The notes under the pieces were generated by a model. It saw only the letters and a program-made list of their open reading frames with translations. It ran no database searches and had not been told where the DNA came from. This document shows, one piece after another, positions 24,301-35,931 of a stretch of 64,000 nucleotides of DNA. How positions within the stretch are numbered: the first letter of the stretch is position 1; the number at the start of each line of letters is the position of its first letter. Position numbers and translations under genes: made by a program. The DNA lies in assembly GCA_033439295.1 (NCBI GenBank), contig JAVTLE010000016.1, forward strand, positions 2,108,001 through 2,172,000, in the 5' to 3' direction. This stretch comes from Deuterostichococcus epilithicus. Its lineage: Eukaryota; Chlorophyta; Trebouxiophyceae; Prasiolales; Stichococcaceae.

Positions 24301-25739
24301 CAGCGCATGCCTTGACCCTCCATGTGCGAGTTCTGGCGTGTGCTCGCATGCATGCACGCCAGTGCAGAGCGTCCCCGATGGGCGCCAGGTTGGCCGTAAC
24401 AGTGTTGGCAGTGACAAGGCTGCACCTTGGTGACGTTTTCCGATGCAGCGCGTCCACGCTCCGCCAGCATGGCCGCATAGCGTTCCCCGCCGATGGTCAA
24501 CACTGACAGTCCTGAATCTATGACCAAATGGACCAGCAGAGAACCAGACCAGGGTTTCCAAGATGTCAGCTGTGCTGGAAGCTAACTGAAGTGGATGCAC
24601 CTCTGTAAGCTTCTTCCGCAGGGCATCCACCCGCGCCAGCACCGCCGCATAGCGGTCCTCGCCCACGGTGAGGTCCAGCAGCGCGCGCTCGAAGGGGTGC
24701 AGCCGGCCAGGCGCCGGGAAGCCCTTGCAGTAGGCCGTCAGCGGCGCCGACAGCGCCTTCATAGCAAAGTCCATCTGCCGCGCCGTCCTGTGCATGGGCA
24801 CCACATGGGCGGTTCCACACGTCAGATTCGTCTGCAGTAGGCTGACGGCGGCGCCAACAGCGCCTGCATGGCAGAATTCATCTGCTGCGCCGTCCCGGCA
24901 AAGGCGACAGCACGCGGGTTTTCCCAGCGATCTGACACGTGCAGTGCACCCGGAGGCTGCCATCCCGCACATCCAGCACAGGTGTGAGGTCCAGGCGGTA
25001 GTGCTCTGGAGCACACTGTGCGAACTTTGGCACTGCCCAACTTGGGGATGCACAGCGGCATCAGGACGGGTCGCCCAGAGCACGCAGGCCGCGGCGCACC
25101 TGTTGCGCGCCTTGGCGGCCTCGTTCTTTATGGTCTTGCTGGCCGCCAGGCGCTGCGACTTGCGCATCGCGGACGTCAGCTGCTCGCTGGCCAACTGCAC
25201 CTGCGGGCCACAGCGCCATGGAGCGCGTCGGTGCTGGGTAGCAGCCAAGGTGCCCAGCAGCGTCAGCTCCAGCAGCCCTCAGCTTCATCTCGGCCAGCTG
25301 CTGCCCGGCTTGGGTCCCACTCTACGAGGCCGAGCCGACAGAACTTGCAAGCGAACAAGGGCTCAGGTCCCGGACCAACTAAACCACGTGTCAGAGGGCT
25401 GTCACCGCCACATTGCCCCCTTGTACAGGCCCATCACTGCAGGCAATGTGGTCTTGCCTGCGGCAGCCGCTGGAAGGCGCCGATGGGCAGCTGCGATAGC
25501 CGGCGCGGCTGCGCCTGGCCGTGTGCTGCTGCTGACGCCTCGCCAGACGGGTCTGCATCGCCGTCCGCCGCGCCGACATCAAGCTCCGCCGCCCCCTGCT
25601 CATCGGCGTGCGCATGCCGCTGCACCGCCACCGCCGCGGCGTCCGCGCCGATGCCCGCGGCGCGTTCGACCGCGCTGCGCTTGCGCCGCGTCCACCGCAG
25701 CGCTGGCGGCTCTGTGGCTGTCGACAGTGGGCGCGCCGC
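21367..25739 (-). CDS. NOG1/Obg-family GTPase, PDE318-like (probably chloroplast)
   Basis: Exons in phase on the minus strand: 25739-25458, 25200-25100, 24787-24601, 23924-23739, 23157-23014, 22778-22618, 22248-21813, 21531-21367. The NOG1 N-terminal helical part shows QLTSAMRKSQRL, RTARQMDFAMKAL and LHPFERALLDLTVGEDRY. The G domain has G1 GAPNVGKSS, switch region YPFTTRSISMGH, G3 DTPGLLRRPEDERN and G4-like LSKAD; TGECGTS between them is typical of the plant PDE318 group. The Arabidopsis relative acts in chloroplast development, and NOG1 proteins act in large-subunit ribosome assembly. The first exon found has no ATG and begins at an acceptor, with Arg/Ala-rich sequence suggesting a transit peptide, so the start codon lies upstream of 25739. 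The first intron seems to use a GC donor. The C-terminal part (about 190 aa) is poorly conserved. Confidence 0.82.
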
Positions 25740-26584
25740 CTGGATGCCAGTTGGTCAGCAGCGTAAATTTGCTGTCAAACATTTGATTGTAGAGGTTCTG
25801 CACCAGAAAGCTGAGGCATCAGCTGCAGTTCGTCGTTGCCGGCACCCATTGGACATGCGGCCGAACCTGCCAATGTGACGACTGCAGGCTGGTGCCTAGT
25901 CTGCAGGCGGCGCCAAAGCAGCTGTGCGCACGCCTGTGCTGCAGCATATGCAGTCGCCGAACCAGCATGGCCTGCGAGATAAGAAATGACTCTCAACTGG
26001 GGTCTCTCATGATCCCTCTCAGGGTCGCAATTCAGGCTGGCAGCATGACAGGGGCGCCGCCTCACCATCCTGACACTTGACATGGCGCACTCGAGGCTTG
26101 TGAGCTACTGCGACATGTACTAGCGGCTCATTTGCATCGTTCTAGATGAACGATAGCGTGCAGACGGTCCAGCGGCGTCTGCTGTGCGCAAGCAAGGTGT
26201 CGGAACTTGCAGGAATGTGCGAGCTTGCAGGCGTGACAGGAAGCACTGAGTCTGCAGGACGGTCGTGGATTTATGAGTTTTAAAGCTAGACTGACGAAAC
26301 GTGTACTGCGAGCTGGTTGTGGTGCCTGAGCCCCGAGTCGTCCTTCGGCTCACGTGACTTTGCACGACACATGCGGGTTTGCTCATTTGCTGTTTGCAGC
26401 AGAGTGCAACCAGCAGTTTGCCATGCCCACGCTAGCAGTGGGATCTTCTCGCTGTCCTTGCACAGCTCACCTTCTTTGCCGCACGCTGGTGCACTGGCAG
26501 CTTGTGCACGTACAAACCTTACTCATTTTTGTGTCACCTCGCAACGCCGCCGGTCCGAGCCTGGATCGGCCAGCAGATTGAGAG

Positions 26585-26614
26585 CCGTCGTAACGATATA
26601 TATCGTCACGACGG
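26585..26614. promoter_or_regulatory. 30-bp near-perfect palindrome with TATA-like centre
   Basis: The left half is CCGTCGTAACGATAT and the right half is its reverse complement with one mismatched pair; the centre is AT-only (GATATATATC). It lies 279 nt upstream of the kinase start codon, in the interval shared with the divergent GTPase gene. The symmetry suits a dimeric regulator or a core promoter, but this is inference. Confidence 0.55.
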
Positions 26615-26892
26615 GCGCCTGCGACATTCGCGTCGCACGCCGCTGCAGCCGAGCTGACAAGGCCTCCAGTGCACCATCCCTCAGAAGCAGGGCGGGCCAC
26701 CAGCGGCTGCCAGGAGCAGAAGCCGGTCCGACGCCCGCTCCACAGTACATCCTGGGTGCCGGACGCTGGCGCCGGCCCGCAGGGCCCCCGTCAGCGCTGC
26801 GGCCCTGAGCCCAACCCCAGGCACAGCCAGCGGCAGCGCGCCGCAGCACACGGCGCGCACTGCACCACCCGCCAGCCTCTGCAGCCGCCGCG

Positions 26893-29800
26893 ATGCTGGC
26901 CCAGAGCCTGGCCAACCACAAGCCGGGGCTGGAGCGGCAGCCGAGCGCCCCGCAGTCCATGCCCACGGTTCGGGAGTCGGTGTCCCTTCGCACCGAGGAC
27001 GCCGACTCCAGCGCCTCCAGCGCCGGCGTCCCGACGACGCAGCACCCCGGCGACAAGGCTCGCCGGCCCAGCGGCGCCTACAACCCGGGCGACCGGCCCA
27101 ACGGCCGCACTAGTGGCGGGCATGATCCGGCGCTCCGCACCATGGAGGCGCCAGACCTGAATGGGGCCGGCAGCAGCGGCAGCCCGCGGGACGAGACCGA
27201 CGGCTTCGCACCCGCGCCCGTCAGCAAGCCGCAGCCCATCCCTGGGTCCAAATCACCGAGCGAGGAGCCGCCGCTGCCGCCATCCAGCCCGTTCAAGACG
27301 GTCTCGGCGTCCGCCTCGGGGCCGCCCGCATCGGGGACCTCCGCCGCCTCCTCCGTTGAAACCCCAAAGGTGCTGCTTTCTTGCAGCACGGGTGCAATTG
27401 TAGCAGCATACGCTGCATCCCGTGCGTGCTTCTGCCTGCATCCCCCTAGCTTGCGCACACAGCTCAGGAGCACCGTGCAGAGGTGTGCCTGGGCAGTGAG
27501 ACTGTACGGTCCGAGCCCTGAGGCACACAGCACCAGGGCTTGGCGCTGGCTCGCACCGACCGGCACCTAAGGTTCTGCTGCTCGTCCGCGCAAGGTGCTA
27601 GGGTCCAGCCTGGAGGCCGATGGGGCCGGCTCGGCAGACAGCCTGCACGGCGTGTCAGCGGCCGTGCGGCGAGCCAAGCAGGTCAGCCGCCCCTGTTGGC
27701 ACCCCCATGCTGTGCAACAGAGCGGTCTGCCTTGACTGCAGCCTGCAGCAGCACGGTGGCCATGCATTTGTGAGCTTGCCGGCACGATGCAAACTTGTGT
27801 GCTGCAAGATGTGTACCAGTGGTGCCGTGGCCCTCCGCATGTGATCTCGATGCCCTTGCCCTCACGATCACAAACGCAGGAACTCATGTTCTTCGCGAGC
27901 GTGGGCGACCTGAAGCGGTGCACCATCCTAGCGCGAACCGCTAAGCAGCTGTACAATGCGGATATCACCGACTGCCAGGACTGGGACTGCCGCCGGCCCC
28001 TGTGCGTCAATCTTCCGGCCTTCCGCATCGACTATCAGCCGAATGCTGCTTGAAAGCAGCTGCCTCTACTTGCTGTGTGGCCGAATCCAAAGCCTTGCAT
28101 GCTCTCAGTGCCTGACACCTTTCAATGCAGGCAGTGTCGACCCACGACCCGCATCCCTCAAAGCAGCATGCGCAGCACCGCATGTCTGATGCGTTGCCGG
28201 TCCCCAGCCCAGGAGTGCCGACATGTCAGCCAACTGATGCGTCTGCCGTCGTGACTCCAGGCATGCGGCGGCGGTGCACGGCTGCTACCAGGTGTGCAAG
28301 TGGCTGCTGAAGGTGGAGCGCGTGCCCCCCAGCCCCGTCGACAAGTTCGGTCGCACGCCGCTAGCAGTGCGCACATTGCCTTATGGACTGTCAGTTGGAG
28401 ACTCGGCTGCTGCTCGCTCGCTGCTGCTCAGCCTGCAGGCCGTGTTCCGTTCAGGCCTGCTCTCTCAAGGCTGTCTGCTGTTCACAACCGGGGACGCCAT
28501 GCAAGTGCAGGGACTGTGCAGCGGTGGGCCGTGCAGCGTTCACAGCATCGCAGCGCCAGGATGAACGCGAGCAAGCTTGGCTGTGCCAAATGCATGTCGC
28601 AGATGGTGTTCAGGGCGCTCCGTCCATGCATCTGCTCCTTTGACTGTGCAGGATGCGGTACGGGGGGACCACATGGAGGTCATCGCCCTGCTGCAGAAGT
28701 ATGGCGGCAAGGTGCAGCTTTTGAAAGATCTACCCCTGGCCGCGACTCCATGACTCCAGCTGCTCGCAGAGGCTTCATGCTGGCCAGCTCCTTGCCGACG
28801 GCTGCGCTTGATCTGCATGCCCTTCCCGTCGCCACCGTTCCCCATCCTGCACCCGAGGCATTGCGTCCCCAGGCGCCCCCGTTCGCTCTGGGTGCTGCAC
28901 GCTGGTGCGGCGCCCCCCAGGCACCACCGGTATGTTTAGCATGCAGCGCGCTGCTGATCGACGATCCGGTCTTACCCGCGGCACATACACTTGAAACTAC
29001 AGGTCAAGGACCCGGAGGGGCGGCTGGTAGAGTACCAGATATTCAATGTCAAGTCGCTGGAGGAGGCGGTCATGCGGGAGTGGGAGATCGATCCTGCTGA
29101 CATCCGCCTGGGCGAGAAGATCGGCGAGGGCGAGTTTGGCACCGTCTTCAAGGTGCTTTCTGCCTCTCGAGAGAACCTGTCCTGGCCTCCAGGCCACAGC
29201 TGCACGGTCAAAGCAAGCAAGAGCAGAATACTGATCAATACTGTTTGCCAAAGGGGGGGTGGGAGTGATTGCAGCCGGCGGAGAGGCGCATTCACGGCAC
29301 CCAAGTTGTCCGGGATGGGGTCTGCAGCACCAATGCCAGAGGCTGCGTCTCCGGTGGCAAAGCTGCGCTTCAACCTCATGGATGCACCCCATGCGCGGCC
29401 GCCTCAGCGCCTGCTCACCTGCTGCTGTTCCCAGGCCGAGTGGCACTCCAGCACGGTTGCGGTGAAGATGCTCAAGCGGTCAGACAGCATCGCAATGAAC
29501 GACTTCCGCACAGAGCTGGACGTCCTGCAGAAGGTAGGCTTTGTGTGGCTCGGAAGACCTTCTTGCCAGTCGCATAACACACGTGTACTGCGCCTGTGCC
29601 GCCATTCAACTATGCCCGATGTGTTGGGAAGTGATTCGCATGAGGCGTTGCCCGCTCGCTCATCCAGTGCGTCTCCCATGCTGCAGATGCACCATCCGAA
29701 CCTCGTCCAGGCGAGTCGCTGCAATGCTGGACATCTGCCGTGCTCAAGCATGACGTCCACCGTTTGATCAGCTTATTGTTGGTTGGCGATCACTTTCTGG

Positions 29801-32800
29801 TCAGCTGCCGGGTGGTATGCTGCATGGGAAAGCCACTTGTCGATCTGGCCAGCTGCACGGCAGCCAATGCCCTGTCGCTCTTTCCTCTCCCACAGTTCCT
29901 GGGCGCCTGCACCAAGACAAAACCCTACATGCTGGTGCTGGAGTACCTTCCCGGCGGCTCCCTGGCGGACCTGCTGCGGCTGCCAGAGTTCCACCCCTCG
30001 CTGCGCCGCGCCATTGTTATGGCCCTGGACTGCGCCAAGGCCATGACCTACCTGCATGCCCACATGTGCGCGCCGCTCCCTCGCCTGGTTCCGCAACGCT
30101 GTCCATGCTGACCCGAGGCGGTCTCCACCGGCAGCGCGGTTGCACCTGCGTTTGGAGTTGTGCAGGGTTGTGCAGGAGCTCGCCGTGTGCAGTGTGCCTT
30201 TCTTGCGCATGCGCCGCCGACGTGCGGCTCCAATGCAGCGGACCCTGGCCATGCCAGAGTGCGATTCTGCCCAGCAGCGGCACCCTGACCCGACTCCTTC
30301 GTGGCACGCGCCTGGACAGCAGGAGGGCGACATTGCTCGCACCGCCCTCACTGTGTGTGTCCCGCTGTCGGTTCTCCACAGGCGGCAGATGGTGCTGCAC
30401 CGCGACCTGAAGCCGGCCAACCTGCTGATCGGCGGCATCCACGCCGCCCCCGACAACACCACCTACGTCGGCGCGCGCTACGGCCTCGTCAAGGTGGCCG
30501 ACTTCGGGCTCAGCCGCGTCACCACGCTGCTCAAGGCGGACCTCACGCCAGCCGCGGTGCGTTTGGTGTTTGCAACCGCAATGCCCAGCAACGCTTGCAT
30601 CTGTGTTTGTTATTGTCGTCTTTGGGGCACACGCTGTCATAACACACGCTGCTGTAAGAGGAATTGACGCCGCCTGCAAGTCACGGCAGCGTCTGCTCGC
30701 TCTCACGGCCGCGGCCCTGCAGCAACAGTCAACAGCATGCACGGTTGACACGCATCATCTCCTTGTGTGTTCCAGCACGAAATGTGCACGTCAAGTCCCG
30801 GGCCGGCCGTCGGGCGAGGCGTGCGGCCCGCCCTGCCCTCCACCCTTCCCCTGCGTAGTCACTGGGTCCCATGCTGAGTTTGTGTCCTGGGCTGGTCCCC
30901 GCAGAGCATGCAGAATTCAACGAATCGGTCGGGCAGTGCGGCGCTGCGGCAGGACGTGCTGCGGCAGGACTCCGTCAACGACTCCCTTAACCTGCGGGTG
31001 CGGATTTGTGGCGCATGCTGGCTTGAGGCTCTTTAACACGTTTTTGAAAATCTCGGCTGAAGCTCGGCCTTCGAGCTCGTAGACTTGACCGCATCATGGG
31101 CAGTCCAGGAAATTCAGACAGGAGGTGCACAACCATCTAGAGTTTCGGGTTCTAGGGTTGCAGCGTGCACTTGCTGCTTCTCCATTGACCCCGCAGGTGC
31201 GGTCCATGGAGGAGGTGTAGTCGGGGATGGAAAAGCGTCAGAAACGTCTGGTCTCGGCAGTCGCTACACTCTCTGCGCAAATGTTCTCTTTCCTGCAATC
31301 CTTTGTCACTGTCAGCTCCGCAAATGCGGTCAATAGAAGAGCAGGAGGTGTATAATTGCACCAACGAGATGGCTGAAGCAATATGAATGCTTTCCTGATA
31401 GAAGAGCACTTTTCCTAAATGGAAAGCCACCGTCATACGTAGGTGCGGTCCACGGAGGAGCTGGACAGAGAGGTGTACAACTACACGGGGGAGACGGGGA
31501 CGTACCGCTACATGGCGCCCGAGGTGTACCGCCACGAGCCCTACAATGGCAAGGCCGACGTCTACAGGTGTGGAATCATTTTCCGATGTTCTGTCGCGCA
31601 CGCTGCCCCACCGGCCCGTGCTTTTGCCCACGGCTTGGCTGCGTCTGCGCCTGCGGCTGCGGGATCCCAGGAACCTTGCTCCGGCGGAGGGTCAGCCATC
31701 GCCCCCTGCGCCGCAAAAACACAGTGCACTTTCGGGAAATCGTGCAGTGATGGTTTTGCGCACTACCGCAGCTCCAGGGCAGTGGCCGCAGCTACGCCAT
31801 CATGCCTGTTCCAAATCCGCTATTTGGGTCCGCCGTGCAGTTTCGCGATGATCTGCTACGAGCTGTTCGAGGGGCGCAAGCCGTTCAGCGAGATGAGTGC
31901 GTCATCGGCGGCGCGCGCCGCCAGCATGTTCGACCGCCGGCCCCCCTGGGGCAAGGTCAACAGGTGCACTCCCTGTGCTGACGGGCCGAGCTGCAACGAG
32001 TGCTGGATGCGGCTTCGCTTTCACAGCTGTTGGGTCCTGATATTGCTGTTGTCGGTCGGCTGCTGGCGGTGCAAGCTGGTCCCCGGTCGCAGCATCTGGC
32101 CAGCCCTTGCCCAGGACCGCCGCATCCATGGCGTTGCGCGAGGCCGAAGCACAGCCGCCAGTTGCTGCTCGAGAGACTGGGGACGGGCGCGGCACTCCAC
32201 CTGAGATGCTTTTCGAGATCCCGCTGCAGGTTTGGCAAGCAGGTGCTGGCGGCGCTGAAGGACGCAGTGCTGGGCATCAGTCACGGACAGATTGTTGGGC
32301 GTAACACTGACATTCGGCGCATCATTCCCAAGCTGGCGTTCCTGAGCTGCTGTCAACCCGCCTGCAGGTTCGGGAAGCAGGTGCCGACGGCGCTGAAGGA
32401 GCTCGTGACGCAGTGCTGGGCACCAGTCATGGACGACCGCCCCGACTTCGGCACCATCACCCGCCGCCTGGAACACATCGCCAAGGCTCTGCCTGAGGTA
32501 ATGAAAACTGGTTCTTATTTTGGAACATGTCTCATGTGATCCGTTCTGCATTAAGCGGCATTCACGGTGCCGACATCGTACCACATGACCATCACGCAGC
32601 CTTTCTCCAAGGGCTGTGATTGGGTCACCACTGACATGCTGTTGCTGTGGCGCACTGATGCAGGACTGCAGATTGCTGTCTGTGAGGGCTGAAAGTTGTT
32701 GGGACTGAAAGAGGTTTTACCTCTCCAATCTGAGGCTGCCTGCGCTGGTGCGCAGGACCTGGACGAGAACAGCCTGGTGGGCGCCGGCAACTGCTGCGGC

Positions 32801-32821
32801 GGTAACTGCTGCGTGCAGTGA
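26893..32821 (+). CDS. Ankyrin-repeat protein kinase (ILK/Raf-like)
   Basis: Fourteen exons keep phase: 26893-27369, 27595-27681, 27880-28001, 28261-28366, 28652-28711, 29003-29152, 29435-29533, 29687-29710, 29896-30065, 30382-30556, 31443-31567, 31841-31963, 32368-32497, 32756-32821, giving about 637 aa. Residues 1-190 are Ser/Pro-rich and probably disordered. Ankyrin-like repeats follow (ELMFFASVGDLKRC; RRPLHAAAVHG; FGRTPLADAVRGDHMEVIALL). The kinase domain has GEGEFGTV, VAVK, HRDLKPANLL, DFGLS, GTYRYMAPE, DVYSFAM and DDRPDF, so all core catalytic residues are present. This ankyrin-plus-kinase order matches plant ILK-like (Raf group C) kinases. The tail is NCCGGNCCVQ, a double Cys pair suited to lipidation. 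Exon 8 is only 24 nt and is followed by a GC donor. The start ATG is the first of exon 1; an upstream exon is not excluded. Confidence 0.88.
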
Positions 32822-33774
32822 GCGTCTGAAGAAGTGGCGCTTAGAGGCCGGGGCGGAAGTGCAACTTCCGCTAGGGCAACGCCGGAGGCACGTGCGCGCG
32901 CTGCACCGTGGGATGGCGGCGGCACCAAAAGCCCTCCCAGCGCACTTCTGGAGGCAGCGCCACTGCTGCCTGCTGCCAGCGCATGTGTCATACGAGCCTC
33001 GCCGCCCCATGTGACAGGGCTGTTCGGGCGGGAAAGGCGGCAATAGAGGCAAGTTTGGAGCCTCGTCATGGGCTCTGATACCCAGCTCGTCTTCACCCGA
33101 AGACGAGTCTCTGGGCGGTTTGGTGCTCTGGGGGACAGGCGACAGTTGCTGGGTGCACTGTAGCACTGGTGTCGCTTGGCATGAATCGTGAATTGCTATC
33201 ACACTGCACCTCCTGTACTCCTGAGCACGATAGCTGGTAGTCTACACTTTCGTTTGTCGTGGCAGTGCTCGTGGTTTCGTCTGCCTACTGTCAGGGCCGC
33301 TGCTGTGCCTTCTTGGTTTTGGGTCCTCCACATCAGCACCCTGCCGCTGCTATGGAGCGTAATCTGAACACGTGATTGGTTCTACACATGGCAGCACTCA
33401 TGCGCCAAGCTGAAACTGAAGGAATTACCACTGATGTGGCCGCCGTCGTAGCTAGAGCTCGAGCAACACATGGATCAATAACACCACATCTGGCTGGTCG
33501 CCTGCATGCGCTGGTACGCCCTGTGCTCACTTTCTGAAGAAGCTGAAATATTTGAACCTGTGCCCGTGTACCTCCGGATGGGTGGATCAGCAATCACGAT
33601 GTGGGTAGAAAAGTTGTCCACAGACCTTTCCGCAAGCAATTCGGGTATGCGGCAGGCTTTTGCCAAACATGGCTCGGTTGCTGTTCCGGCGCGATCACCA
33701 AATTGCACAGCCGCCGCCGTCCCCCAGACCGTTGCCGCCCTAAAACCTCGCTCGCCATCTGCGAGATGGCAGCC
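32822..33774. other. Intergenic, nothing recognised
   Basis: Between the kinase stop and the stop of the AT-hook gene on the other strand. Open frames here are short and lack conserved motifs. It should hold the 3' UTRs of two convergent genes. Confidence 0.5.
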
Positions 33775-34619
33775 CTACCAAATCTTGCGCGGCCGCCCGC
33801 GCAAGCCCGTGCGAACCAGACGCCGGCGCCCCCTCTTGCCCGGCGGCCGCCCCCTCTTGCCGGCGACTGTGTCACTCAGGAAGCTACGCGCCGTCTCGGC
33901 GTCGGCCGCCTCCCGCTCGCTGGAAGCCAGGACAGGCGCCTCATAGCTGGTGACGGACACTTCCACGCGGACAGCCTCGTTTGGCAGCTGCCGCGCGGCT
34001 TCGCTGGCGACGCCGGCCAGCCTGCGGCCGTGGGCGGCACGACGAGCTGCTGCCAGGCCTGTGCTGCACGCTGCGCTACGGATCGTCGCGGCTGCCGTGC
34101 AAGCGGCGGCTCGCCAACGCACGTGGCAGCTCTGCCGTCGCTGTTGGGTAGGGCAGGGTCTGCTGCCCTCGGCGGGGCAGCACGTGAGCTGGGCGCGCTG
34201 TCTCTCGGCTCCCGCGCTGCTGCTGTCGCTGATGCCGCAGCTGAGGCCAGAAGGCTGTCTGGCTCTCCACCCGCTGCAGCTGCAGTGTTGGCGGCTGCAC
34301 CAAGCCGGGTCCCGAGGTGTAACACCCGTTGCCGTGACTCGGTTTGGACGTCTGCGGATTGCCACTGCTGTTGTGCCGCCGCCACGGTTGCCGCTGCGGC
34401 CTGCTGCTGTGGCGGCAACAGGCGTGCGGCAGCCGGGCAGCCGCAGTCGCCGGCGGCACAGCAGCAGCAGCCGATGGCGCAGCCGCAGCCTCCAGAGCAG
34501 CCCGAAGTGCGAACTGCCGCAGCTGTCCCGCTGGAGGCGCCGGCGACACCGCTGCATTGGGCTGTGGCGCGACAGAAGGCGAAGCAGGCGGCATGGGACA
34601 GGTTCACGTTTTGGGGCAC
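33775..34619 (-). CDS. AT-hook protein, partial model
   Basis: The C-terminal end is convincing: GKRGRPPGKRGRRR followed by LRGRPRKIW and a stop at 33775-33777. GRP cores flanked by basic residues are AT-hook motifs, which bind the minor groove of AT-rich DNA in chromatin proteins. The part just upstream (ASEAARQLPNEAVRVEVSV, then SSEREAADAETARSF) reads as real protein in the same frame. Further 5', several frames are open through an Ala/Gln-rich stretch (34076-34600) and I could not choose among them, so the start and any intron are unresolved. It may be a small chromatin protein or the last exon of a longer gene. Confidence 0.45.
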
Positions 34620-34689
34620 ACCTACAGCATTTTAAGTTCCCTCATCTATGAGGGGGCCGACTCATCCTAAGCAGGGTCGGCCGGGCGTT

Positions 34690-34809
34690 TTACCGCCCTC
34701 CCCTGACTAGGGGGTTTTGTTCCTCCTTGACCATCTGGCGCAGCTCGCGCCACCCCTGCGCCGACGCATCTGTCGTTGAGGACACAACGAGGGCCGAGAG
34801 CGCCACATC
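34690..34809 (-). CDS. Likely terminal exon of an unidentified gene
   Basis: After an acceptor CGACAG, the minus strand reads DVALSALVVSSTTDASAQGW and ends VKEEQNPLVRGGR before a stop. The composition looks like real coding sequence, but no family is recognised. It could be the 3' end of the SET-domain gene lying upstream on the same strand, or a separate gene. Confidence 0.3.
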   Translation of the reverse strand, partial: DVALSALVVSSTTDASAQGWRELRQMVKEEQNPLVRGGR

Positions 34810-35931
34810 CTGTCGGCCTATGTGCAAGGCATGCGGCACAGTGATTGGTGTGCAGCACGGTCTCTGTAGCTTCTGCGCGGATGCAATGTGGCAAGTCGGT
34901 CTGTCAAGCAGCAGAACATCCGGGAAGAGGTGCAACGATGCTCACTTCAGGCGGGTGGCCGCGCCACCGGCGGCCACCAGCAGCTGTTGTCTGAGGCATC
35001 CTGCAGTGGCATTTTGGGGCGCGGCCTGCAGGGTGCTGGAAGGCATGCGAACAGCTGCGCAATTAAATCGGTTTCCATCGTCCTGTGCCTCGCCCAAGGC
35101 TCTGCTCCATTGTGCAGTGCTCCATTGTGCAGTGACCAACATCAGCAGGTAACACCATCGTCCCGCCAGGGCTACTCGTGTTGCATGCAACGGCTTCTCA
35201 GGCGGTATCAGAAGACCAAACATATGGGTGCTGCCCGGATAAACATGCTGAGTAACAATGAATGTGCGTGACTCTGGGTTCCGCCGTGCGCAAACTGCAA
35301 CTGGCGCTCGCGTTTAAGCAGTCAGCAAGGTTGCAATATATCGATGCTTGCAGGCAGGCGCGCCGCGGCTATGGCGTGCAGGCAACATCGCATCAGTCGT
35401 TGAACACCCGCGCCTGCTGTACCACACGACCAGCGGCATAACAGCTGGGGAGTATTTACGGCTTCCCTGCTGAGCTGGCCGCTGGACAGGGTACATAGTA
35501 GTGACGCGCCCTGCAGAACGTTCCACCTCTGGCTGCGGATCGCCTTTCAGCAAGTGAACCCTCGGCAGGCTCCACCTGTGGCCCCACAGCGGCAGGTTTT
35601 CAGGCCCTGTAGCTTTGGCCACCTCGCCGGCGACGTGAAGCCTCGTCCTGCATATCTGATGTAAGTTCCATGTTAGCGGCTGTGACGACTGGCCAGTATG
35701 CTTGAGGCCAGCAGGAGCATGCTCGCATGCAACCATTTCAGGCGTTGGGTCGGCGGACTGCATGGCAAGAGTCGAGGAGCTGGTAGTAGATTGCAGGACA
35801 AGTCATCAGCAAGCAAGTTGGCGGTAAGGTCTGGTCAGCTTTGCAAAGTACATGCGCTGCAGCAGGCATGGTCTGCCAGCACTGCATTCAGAATATGTGC
35901 ATCTCAGGCGAAGGTGGCGGCGGCGCGTCAC

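Noticed and set aside
33601-34635. 344-codon + strand open frame
   Set aside because: The minus strand shows AT-hook motifs with a proper stop; the + frame has no recognisable domain and looks like a shadow.
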